Assembly (NCBI GenBank): GCA_033782935.1 | Contig: JAWQEG010004756.1 | Span: forward strand, 7,501-71,500 | Reading direction: 5' to 3' | Source: Petrolisthes cinctipes | Taxonomy: Eukaryota; Arthropoda; Malacostraca; Decapoda; Porcellanidae | Length of the DNA stretch: 64,000 nucleotides | Shown: one piece after another, positions 27,420-40,100 of the stretch | Layout: every line of letters begins with the position of its first letter | Position numbering within the stretch: position 1 is the stretch's first letter | Translations under genes and position numbers: made by a program | The notes under the pieces: generated by a model | What the model was told of the DNA's origin: nothing | Seen by the model: only the letters and a program-made list of their open reading frames with translations | Database searches by the model: none

Positions 27420-30400
27420 GTGTAATAAGAAGTCATAGTTATTTACATGTGTTACTGTTAGGTACTTAACTTTTGTGATATTATTCATTCATTCATCCTT
27501 TCATTAATTATTTGCCACTTACACCAGATCCATTCATTCCTTAATTCATTCTCATAAAACAACACATCCCTTTCATTCATTAATTCATTCTCATAAACAA
27601 CACATCCTTTCATTCATTAATTAACACATTCACCACATCCTTTCATTCCTTCATTCTTCCTTTCATTAATTAATTTTCACATTCACCACATCCTTTCATT
27701 AATAAATTTTCCCGTCCGCCAGATCGGCCTCACTACCGAGGAACTACGGAGGCACTGGTCCTGGTGAGAGGGTGAGTATGATGACGGCAATGATGAGGAG
27801 CAGCGTGGGCAACTCAGGGACCATGACACGCCCTAGTAACCTCGCTCTGAAGAAGCCACCCAACTGGAAATCAAAAGTGAGTGTGTAGCGATCGACGGTA
27901 AAATATTGGGAAGCTTCACAGACAACAACAACAAACAACAAATACAACACCAGGGTATAAGTACAGGGTTAGCCTTCCCCGAGAGCCTGTTTTATTCATT
28001 CATACTGCACTGGTTATAAGGAGAGAGATTTTTTTTTTTTTTTTTTTATTATTATTATTTTTTTTTTTTCCATGCTTCCTTTATCCATCTCTCCCCTCCT
28101 GAAAAAAACAGTTTGATACAAGCAACTGGTTATAAAGAGGGATATTTTATTTTTGTTATTATTATTTTCCATTGCTTCCTTCATTCATCTCTCCCCTCCT
28201 GAAAAAAACAGTTTGATACAAGCAACTGGTTATAAGGAGGGATATTTTATTTTTTTATTATTATTATTTTCCATTTTTCCTTCATTCATCTCTTCCCCCT
28301 GAAAAAAAATAGTTTGATACAAGCAACTGGTTATAAGGAGGGATATTTTATTTTTTATTATTATTTTCTATGCTTGTTTCATTCATCTCTTCCCCCCGAA
28401 AAAAACAGTTTGATACGAGCAACTGGTTATAAGGAGAGGGTTATCTTTCCTTGGAGACTATTTATTTATTTTCATACTACCTTCATCCATCTCTCCTACT
28501 TTGGTCCATCTTTCCCCCTGAATATAATTTGTTTTGATACAGACAACAAATTATTTTTAGTGTGTCATTCTAGTGTCAATCTCCTTCATACATACATACG
28601 TCCATATTTCCCTCTTAGTTTAGTATGAATGATTGAAAAGTATGAGGGATAACAACAAATGATAAATAGTCTGTCATACTAGTGTCAATCTCATTCATAC
28701 TACTGTACAGCCACAATCAAATATCCACCGACACTTTCCTTCCATCGTGTAAGTAAATTAGTATCACATCAAAATATAATCATACAACAACACCTTACAT
28801 CAACTCAACCCCCTCAATTATACTTATGAGGTGGTGCAAAATCATACACGCGTTGTTCTTTATTACCAAGATATTTTTTTACTACGATGGAAGGAAAGTG
28901 TCGGTGGTTATTTGATTGTGGCTGTACCTCTGTTCATCTTTACTCCTTCAAACACAATGTGAAAATAAATATCAACTTAGGTCACATATCACACACAACT
29001 TGTTATAATTTTAAGAATATTGGAGGCTCCTGTTTCCTCCAAGCTACACCAGAAAACAGTACATGAGCTAAGAGAGTCTGTTCTATGAAGGAGTTTGGAT
29101 GAATTTATAGCCTCCAATATTCTAACTACCGTACAGTCACAAGCACTAATAAGTATACAGCTTTGGTTGAAGCTTTGAACAGTCCAATTCACCAACGAAC
29201 TAATTCCAATGGAGATCTTATTGTGCATTTATTTACTGTCTCAGGTTACCAGGTATTCGAAGCACACCTGAATACTTATTAGTGCTCATGACTGTACATT
29301 TACAAACCTAATTAGTTACCACAGAATTGCAGCATCTAATTTATATTCTTCATCAGTCAACAACTTCTTCCATACATTATTATTATTATTTTCACCTTTG
29401 TTGATGAAAACCTGACCAGCTGAATGAATTTAAATGTTGTTTACTGAATGTTCCCCTTTTTTTTTTCCTTGTCAATTATTGTATAGTACTGTATGTTGCC
29501 GTTTTGTATGGTGGATTTTGTAACCCCTGTAGTGAGAACAGATTTTAGTATACAGCAAATTCTCTTTTCTTGCATTATTTTTAAGACAATATGAATGCAT
29601 GTTAGATGTTCCAAAGTTATTTTTGTTTACTATGTTAGCTTCTTATGTGTATTTCTTCATCATAGTGTTCCGTAATTATTGAATTCCTTTGTGTACATTT
29701 CTCAGTAATATTTGTAATCCAGAATTTGTTGTACAGTCACTCAAAAAAAAAAAACATCAGGCCATTTTTCACCTGAAACTTTATGACACCTCAGACAACT
29801 GCTGGTGGATAAAGGCCTAAATAACACAAGCTACAATGTTCCTTTAGAATATTATAGAGTCTCACCATCCTGATAGTTTTTTGAGGGACTGTAACATCAC
29901 CTGACAAATTCCTGGGCCCTCCCTCCCTACCTACCCCCCCTCACCACCACCAACAACAACAACAACAAGCCCTGAATATTTAGTGTGTCATTTCTGTATT
30001 AGGTATGAGTAATGCATGGCTTCTTTGTTTTACTTCAACCCCTGTAGACTGACAACCCAAAACATCGGCCACTGAGCGCGCATGAGCAACTTTTCGGTTT
30101 CTCTCGAGACGCTGAGCAAACTCCCCCAGCCTCCCCCTCCAAGTCGGACCCTCCTTCCCCCGTGTTCAAAAGTGCAGCGGCTCAGGAGATCATAAAGGAA
30201 ATGGCCTCAGAGGCGGAGAAACACCGCCGGGCCGTACCGAAGGAGAAGAGGCGACACTTTACCATCTCAAGTAGCCGACCTATGACCCTGGAGGCGAGGA
30301 GGGATGGTGGTAGTGGTGTTGGTGGTGTTGGTGCTGGAGTCGCTGAGGTACAGTACGGTGCCATAACATAAACATTGACAGCGTTCATCTCTGTTTTTTT

Positions 30401-33400
30401 GTTTAGATTGGTACAGTTGTCTCCACGTCAGTCTTCATTCATTTGACTCATGAAGGGAATCCACTTTTTATATTATATTTGAGTGCTACTGGTTCCTATA
30501 AACTTTGCTACAAAACAGACCCCCCCCCCCCTACTCCTATACTGAGGTCATCTGTTTTTTGGTATAGGTTAAAGAAATTAGTATTCCTCCCATTTGCCTG
30601 CTTTAGATGACACCACTTTAATCAACATGAATAGTGAAGGAACTTGGAAATATTGGCAAGCTTTCCAGTCACTATTTTGATTTATTCTCACTACTCAATC
30701 TTAGTGCAAAAAATTTGAATATAAAAATTAAAGAAAATGAAACTTATGAAGAGTATCACTGTAGACCTGGAGACAACTGTATGTGTAATGAAAGACATCA
30801 TTTATGGTCCAGAAAATTGATGATGAAAACATTGGGTTGATTGATGAGCCATTCCTTGTTGGTCGTAAGTATAAGTCATTGGACCATATGTAAGAATATC
30901 CATGGTGTTAATAATGATGTGGTACAGCCATGGGTGATAGTGGTGGACCAGGGTCCAAGGAGTGTTAGAGTCACTGGGAGAGCAACTGAACTGAGATCGA
31001 AAAAGTGAGTCTTCTAAACCTCTCTCAACGTTGAAAATGGTTTGGAAAAATCACTTGTTTGAACTTTGTTCAGTTGCTGTCCAACACTCCTTGGATCCTG
31101 GTCCACTACTATCAGCCATGGCTGTACCAATACTATGACTGTGTTGTTTGTGTATGGAGTCATTGTACCGTTACCACATCATCATCAACACTATGGATAT
31201 TCTTGACTAAGGCTCACTGTATTGATGCAGTTATTGGACACCAGAGGACTACATCTGTCTTTCAGTGTACAGTTGGAGAAAATAAAGTGTTTACAAAATA
31301 ATAATGACATTTGAGAAGGAGTCTATCTAGCATATTTTAGGGTTTAGTTTAATGGGTAAATTTCTCCAGCTGTATTGTATAAGTGTTGAAGTTAATTAAT
31401 GACAAATATGACAAAGCCAGGCAATATTTGTGTTTATACAATATTGTATTTTATATTACTATAGTATAGCATGTAATTAAATTAAATACCAGTACCAGTA
31501 AGCATGTAGATAATGTAAGCTTAGTTAGCCCTGTAGTATTTATTGTTGCATGGAAAAAAAAAAAAAAAATTGGTTATGCCCCTCTATCCCTGAATTGTCT
31601 CCTCCTCTGATTACAGTGTTACCAATTATATGCTTTTAGTCTCCCTCCCTCCGTCCTTTGTAGCTTTGAACTCACCACAACCAATTCATAAAATGCTGTG
31701 TGGTTTTATTTATGGCAAATTTCAGTTTTATCATTTTTTTTTCCATTGCTGCTGCTTACTATACTGTATAGCCAAAATTATGAGGCAGAATGAGAATACA
31801 TATAATTTTATTGGTGTATGAGAGATAGTGTGTGTGATGATACTGATGTTGTTGATTAAATACTACCCTTATATACCCCATTTAATGTAGCCGAAATTAT
31901 GAAGCAGAATGTGAATATAATTTTCTTGGTGTATGAGAGAGTGTGTGATGTTATTGTTGTTGATTAAATACTACCCTTATATCTCCTTACTCCCTTACCA
32001 TCCAGGGAGCCAGATCGAGGGACGACTGTGATATGGTCCGTGCCCTGAGACCCCGTAACCACCCCGATGTTGTCAAGTCGACCCTGAGCACACGAGATCT
32101 GCGCTTCAACGAGTCCACCATTGACAACATACTCGGAGCACCCAACAAGATATACATTCCCGAGAGATACATGCCAGATGCGGTGAGTTATAAGGAGTTT
32201 ATATAATGAGGTTGAGTTTTCAGGTGTGTATGTACAGTCGCAGTCATATATAATCATCCATATAGGGGTAACTCACATATGATTTTTACAGCTTCCCTCT
32301 GTTCCTTAGATGATAAACTTTCCAATAAACAGGTTAACTACCATCTTTTAATTTAATACAAGCAGCTACACACTACTTAAAACAATAACATCATATGTGA
32401 ACGTGAAAACATTAGACAGTAAATTGTTTGAGATACCCATATGTGGATGATTATTATTGACCGCAACTGTACATTAGGTAGTTTTGCTCTTGTTTGTGAA
32501 GGCCTGTGAAATTCCTTCTCAAATTCCACATTGCCGAGAGATACATACCATAATATGAGGTGAGTATTGAGGGTGTTGTGTACATTATGCTGTGTTGCTG
32601 GATGGTACAGTTGCCCAAGAAAAGACTGCAACCAAATATGCTGGTGTGTGGCAATATCTGGCAGCTGCTCCATAGTAAACACTGGTATTTTATTAATGGA
32701 TCACTCAGAACCTACAACCTTTGTATGGATGGATGTAATTAGCTGAAGCCAATAACATATTGCCACACACCAGAATATTTGGTTGTAGTCTTTTCTTGGG
32801 CAACTGTACTTGATACAGTATTGTGTCAGATATACCAGTACAACACTTTGGTAAGAGAGTGGATTGCAATGAATTTTTCCCCTCACTAACCTCCCAATAT
32901 TTCCCCAGGATGATGAGAAGGTACTAACAAAAGAAGAGCGGGCCATGAGAGCGCAGAAAGCCGAGTCAATCCGCAAGATGCTGTCCGAGACCCAGACCAC
33001 GGTGACCACTGGCGGGGAATCGACGGAGGAGAAGGTGACGGAGAACGAGGCGGCCAGCGGATCAGTGGCACTCAAGGCTAAAGTGGCGGCAGAGAAGAAG
33101 GAGAGAGAACACATCCTGGCACTAAACCAAATTCTGGCTCGACAGGTCATGGAGAAGAGCCGGGTAGTCGCAGGTACGGTATAAACTAATGTATTATTAG
33201 ATTAGTATTATTATTTCTTCTTCTCTAGCTGATGGTAAATGTCTAACTAAAACCATGACAGTATAAGGAAAGTGGCCGGATAAGTGTGTGTGTGGTTTAG
33301 GATGAAACTCAATTATACCCGGTGAGTGAATATCCACATACACCCAGTTTGGTAAAGGGTAAGTAAGTGTAATCAATTCAAAGCTTAGTTAGTACCCTGA

Positions 33401-33674
33401 GTTAGGAGTCTATTTTTTCAGCCCATCAGTGAATATCCACATACACCCATTGGTAAAGGGTAGGTAAGTGTGATCAATTCAAAGCTTAGTTAGTACCCTG
33501 AGTTAGGAGTCTATTTTTTCAGCCAATCCGATGGAACCAAATTGATGTTGGGTTTGGGATTGTTGATTTGAGAGAGAAAATAACCATTGTGCGATGAAGG
33601 TGTCTCTTCTTGCTGATGCCTTGGTGTTGCATGTCTTGATCAGGCTTTATTTCCCACCCACCCCCGTATTTTTT

Positions 33675-33707
<33 letters not shown>

Positions 33708-35071
33708 ATGCAGATGTGTGTGTGTGTGGTTCCAGTTTGCCTTGGTGTTGCATGTCTTGGTCAGGCTTTATTTCCCACCCACCCCCGTTTTTTTTTATAT
33801 ATATATATGTATGTGTGTGTGTGTGTGTGCAGATGTGTGTGTGTGTGGTTCCCAGTTTGTCATTAGTATTGTGAGGCCCTTGGTGACAGGTTGGTACAAT
33901 AATACATATATACCCCTGGACTTTTTTTTTTTTGTGTGTTTGTGTGTATGTGTGTGTAAGATTGCAAGATTTAGACTGCCCCTTTTTTTTGTGTGTGTGT
34001 AAGATTGCAAGATTTAGACTACCTCAGTGCATTCATCTATCTATCTATATTCATTCATTACCATTTTCCTGGCATGTTCGTCACGGAGGATTTTAATTCT
34101 TGAAAGAAATAGGGAAAGGAGATATTGATGATGATGATGATAATTTCTACCTTCAAACCAGTCACAACATTTTATAAGCAATCAGGATCTCATGAAAGGT
34201 AACTGTAGATTTATACCTTAATTTTTTTGTTAGTGTGTGTTTGAGTGTGAGTTAACTATATCATACTATACATCATTAATTTACAAAACACAAAAAATAA
34301 TTACAGAGTTGATGCTGTGTCTTGTGCTTTACTGACGCTCCAGTTTTGTCTGCAACATTTGCTTCTATAACCTGATTTTTATACCAGTGAATATTTATAG
34401 TGCTTAGAAGAGAGTATTGACCCACTCATTGTATGTCCCAAGTTTCAGTGTAGTGAACTTTTTGCAGTTACTAAAAATGCCACCCACACGTTTACTAACC
34501 TAACATTCATTTAGGGACTTGTAGTGTTGTTGACATTGGAGACTACTGATTCCTCCTAAATGTGCTATAATACAGATTTTCCCAATGTTTGTTGTTGTAC
34601 GGCATAATGTGAAGGAATCAGTAGTTGCTAAGTCACTCAACATTACAAGCATACAGTATACATACAGTCGCGGTCAATAATAATCATCCACATATGGGTA
34701 TCTCAAACAATTTACTGTCTAATGTTTTCACGTTCAGATTTGATGTTATTGTTTTAAGTAGTGTGTAGCTGCTTGTAATAAATTAAAAGATGGTAGTTAA
34801 CCTATTTATTGGAAAGTTTATCATCTAAGGAACAGAGGGAACCTGTCAAACTCTTACGTGAGTTACCCCTATATGGATGATTATATTTGACACAGACTGT
34901 ATATCAGTATATATCAGTTTTAACCACAACCAAGATATTTTTTACATTTAGTTTTGAGACAGTTTTTCAGACTTTATTTTCATGTCGCTTGATTGTTAAT
35001 ACAAGTCAATAGTAGTCAATAAGTTCAAGATTTTTTATTTATCGCTCATTAACATCAATTACAGTATTTAC

Positions 35072-35102
<31 letters not shown>

Positions 35103-35428
35103 TTGCAGCTAGAATATGCCACTCTGATGTAAACAAAGATAAATTTGCTCTGTCATCCCAACTTAACTCACTGTGGGTTTTTCTTTAGCTGACAGTAAAT
35201 ATCCGCAGCCGATATCAATGACATCTGATTGGCTGATACCCGACTCCTAACTAACTTCTGGGTGGCGAAACTACAACCAATCACAGTAGTCCGCCTGTAC
35301 GGTATTGGCTGTGGACATTTACCATCAGATAACGGGAAAATCAGACACTAGTGCTCTGTAGGTAATTAACAAAAACTCATTAAATTGCATGTGGAAGAAA
35401 GAGTACATTCAAAACCGTACATACTCAC

Positions 35429-35463
<35 letters not shown>

Positions 35464-35537
35464 TACTATTATTATTATTACTATTATTATTATTGTTATT
35501 ATTATTGTTATTATTATTGTTATTGTTATTATTATTA

Positions 35538-35576
<39 letters not shown>

Positions 35577-37110
35577 GTAGTATGATTGGTTGAGGGGGTT
35601 GGTATATGCCTGAGAATTTTAGTGGGCTGCTACTGATTCCTCCAAACTATTCCAAGCAACAACAGACCATCATTATTATTATTATTAATCTGGTCCTGTT
35701 TTTTTCCTGGCATACTTTGGAGAAATCAAATGCACTCTAATGTACCCAAAGTGTTTTATTATTATTACCCTCTTAACCATTCTATAAAGTTAGTGCCTAA
35801 TATATCGAGTTTGTTCTAATTATTATTATTGATCCGATGCATGAGAAAGTTAGTCTGCATTATCCATTTTTATCCATTCTGTTTAACCGAGACATGATTG
35901 CATGGATGTGTTTACTTAGCCACTTGACCACCAGAGCTACCATTGAGGCTGATTGAGGCTGACTTGACTCACTGTAGATGGCACATTGACTCGGCGATTT
36001 TCATTTTAGCTGTTGGTTGGTAATTCATTCGGGTGTTTGACGCTTTGGTAAACGGAAAAATAGTACGTAATATTGACTGCCATTATGCGTAAAGGAGGTG
36101 AAGAAGCATATTACATTTATAATGAATTTGAATGTGTATGATAACTGCTCTGAAAATATTAAATGCCATTGTGCTAAAAAAAAAAAAAAAAAAAAAAAAA
36201 AAACATATTACAGTCATGAATTTGTATATGTACATGATTAACTGCTCTTAAAGATGGAAAAAGTTTTTAAAATTGATTGACATATATAGTACTTAGGAAA
36301 AATGAAGGAGCATAATTATGACATTCACAAATTTGAAAGCATATGAATATTGTAATTGTTTTTTAATCGACTGACGACAACCAAATACACAAACCAGTTG
36401 AAATTTTCTGTTATGGATCTTTTTTCATGTAAAGTCTAGAGTATTATATTTCCATGAAGGATTATTAAAGAGTACGAATACTAAAACAAAACAATCTTTC
36501 TTGTCTTTCTGCCACCACATAGGATCTCTTTGTGAGTGACGATTCTTATGTTGTCAGAACTTTGTAAACACACGCTGTATATTATCAGTTGTTGGTTGTT
36601 CAGTATAAAATGTGAAAGGATATTATATTACATTAGTGGTATATATTACTGTACTGCTGCTTATATTTAAATCACTTATTGTACATCACAGTAGGCCAGT
36701 AAAGCTTGGTTATATTTTGAAGTATTTTGTGAATATACTGTATTAAAAGTACTGTATATTGAGTTAAAAGATATATACTGTATTGGTATGGCAGTTAATG
36801 TGATATGGAGACACTTTTACAATGACTTTATACAGCAATTCAAACAGGCTATTAATTATTATTATTATTTTTGATAATATACATAATTGGATATAAGAAC
36901 ATTGGCTTTGTTTGTTATTATAATTAATTACACTATCCAGTATCAATTACCAAATCTAAAATAACTGATATAATAATTATGAGTGTTGCCTACAGTAAAC
37001 AAATACTATGTCACATTACCAACAATATAATCCATAATATAGTAGTAATGCACAATACTACATTGAGTGCTATTTAAAGTTTGGTGCCAGTATACAAAGC
37101 AGCCATGATG

Positions 37111-37151
<41 letters not shown>

Positions 37152-40100
37152 CTCCCTTTATGCATGGTAGCTCTGCTGGCCTTCAAAGTTTGCCAGTATT
37201 GTACGTTGTAGTTGCATGTTGAATGTCTTTTCGTTTCCCCCATTTTCAGCGCACACCTCAGCGGAGCCTCACCTGTAGCTGGCCTGGTAGAAGCAGGTGG
37301 GTGTTGTTGTCATTGTTATTGTTGTTTTCGTGTCCTTGTGTATGTGTGTGTGTGTGTGTAGCTCACCGAGGTCTCAACCCACCGCCTCGCTCACTCACGC
37401 TTCTCACTTGCAACTTGTCCTTCCATCCACGGCCCATTGAGACTCTGGGCCATGTACAAGAATATTGGTAATGTTGTTGATGATGGTGTGGTACTAATAT
37501 GATGACTGTATAGTGTGTAATTAGAGTCATCGTACAGTACTATGCCATCGTATACAATAATATTTGATAGTGTTGTTGATGATGTGGTATTGATATGATG
37601 ACTGTATAGTGCAGGGGTCTTCATTGTGCGGCTCGCAATGACCTGATTGGCGGCTCCCAAGAAAGAGAGAGAGAGAGAGAGAGAAAATCATCAGTGATCA
37701 GAGAAAAAGTCCAAAGTATTAGATATAAATTGCATCACTATGCCTTATCAGATGTATCATTTAATAAAATTGCTAATGGGAATAGGCCTAGTGGTCCTGG
37801 CAATTCTTTACTTTTCATAATTATTCAACACAAAGAGAAAAGGAGAAACATTAAATGAATTTTTTTTTTTTTTTTTTTTATTATTATTAAAGTCAAGAAT
37901 TTCAGTATAATTTATTAATAATATATTGTTACTAGTCTTGTTCTATAAATCTGTAGTTATGGAAACCCACAAAAATTTATAATTTAGTTCCTATATATAT
38001 TTTTTTCTGCTTATCCATGTGGTTTATGGCTTATGTGGCTCTCACTCTGAATATGTCCTGAACTTTTGGCTCTTGTGAAAAAATTAGTGAATAACACTGG
38101 TATAGTGTGTAATTAGAGTCATCGTACAGTACTATGCCATCATATACAAGAATATTGATAGTGTTGTTGATAGTGTGGTATTAATATGATGGCTGTATAA
38201 TGTGTAAATAGAGTCATTGTACCACTCACTTCATCGTCAACACCTCAAAATTAATGTTCTTGCATACGGACATTCAACCAATCGTATCATTCTTGAGATA
38301 GTCATCATCATGTCCTTGGCCAGTTGTATCTTTATTTAATATGTTACTTAAATAACTAGTTGTCCACGGAAAACACTTGAGTATATAATATGCAAGATTA
38401 AATGTGTTACTTAAGGAGGAAATTCAGTATTGGTAAATTTGGAGCAACTGAATCCTCCAAACTATTCCAAGCAACAAAACACCATTATTTTTGCTCATCT
38501 GGTCTTGTTTCCTGGCATACTTTGGAGGAATCAAGACACTCCAATGTACCAAAAAAGAATTACTACCTTAAAGGGAGAATACACTTATGGTAAATTAGAA
38601 GTGTCTTGATTCCTCCAAAGTATGTTCCGTATGAGGGTATTGCCTGTATTATTGATGTGGGCAATACTTTATTAAGGGTTTTGGCACACCTTCGGCCCCA
38701 GCCACTCGCTTTTAGTACTTTCTATTTCTTTTTTTATTAGTTCTATTCTTTAGTTCTTTCTATTTCCTTTTGTTTAAGTTCTATTCTTTAGTTCTTTCTA
38801 TTTTCTTTTTATTTCCTTCTTTATTAGTTCTTTCTATTTTCTTTTTATTTCCTTCTTTATTAGTTCCATTCTTCAGTTCTTTCTATTTCTTTTTTTTTAA
38901 GTTCTATCCTTTAATTCTTTCTATTTTCTTTCTATTTCCTTCTTTATTAATTCTATTCTTTAGTTCTTTCTATTTCCTTCTTTATTAATTCTATTCTTTA
39001 GTTCTTTCTATTTTCTTTCTATTTCCTTCCTGCTTGCTGTCTCACCTCTCTATCATCTTTCTCTGGCGCTATATGACCTCGCTGTTGCGGCGTCTAATAT
39101 CAATTAATCAACCGGATCAATGAACAAAAATAATGGTGTCCTGTTGCAAATTTTCCGGCATTGTTGGATTGGAGGAATCAATCAATTATTCCTTCTAATT
39201 TACCATCAAGTGAGTTTTCCCCCTAAATAAGTACCAATGAAAATAATGTGATGCTACAGAGTTTGACCATCCCATATATAATTATCAAGTTACTTTATTT
39301 CAATAGTGAGTTAGACAGAGCTATTGTTGTTATTTACTCAACCTCTTATTTATTATTAATTATTGGTTGGCATATATGTGAAAAAATTCTCTGATAATAA
39401 TAATAAACAATGAGTCAAGATATACACTGACAATCCATAATCTCAAGTGAAGCCCAAGATCTAGAGCAATTGGTTTCTAGATGACAGCTCACACAAAGCT
39501 TCCATTAGTTTGATATGTGTGTGCGAGACCTCATGATGGTTTGCATGGGCTGTCGTCCAGAAACCACTTGCTTGAATCAGATCTCAGGCTTTGACTCAGG
39601 TGGGTTAGGGATTAGGGATTGCCAGTGTACAGCCGACAGCATAAATTCGCGTCCAGAATAACATAGTTTTGTTATTTTTTATGTCAAAAATTTATGACTT
39701 TCTACTGCATATAATATATAGTGAGCCCATTATAAAACGTCAATAACAATAGCCCTGTGTAACCTAACCCAAGTCAAGCACTGTTTATTTATATACGCAC
39801 ACAATAATAATAATATATAGCAGCACTCCTGATAATCCCTTAACAAACAAATAACCAGCTGTATACATTTCCCCCATTTTTCCTCCTGCTGCCGACTCCA
39901 ACAACAACAACAACATCAACAACAAAAACGACGACGACATCAACATCTTCAATAACGACGACAACAACATCAACAACAACAACAACAAAAACATCAACAA
40001 TATCAACTCCAACAACTACATCAACTCCAACAACAACATCAACAACGACGACAACAACAACAACGACAACAACAACATCATCATCATCAACATCAACAAC

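Noticed and set aside
30634..30840. 68-codon frame MKELGNIGKLSSHYFDLFSL...
   Set aside because: AT-rich chance frame in intron N-O without splice sites or a recognisable family.
35385..35585. Poly-Leu / poly-Tyr open frames
   Set aside because: Produced by (TTA)n.
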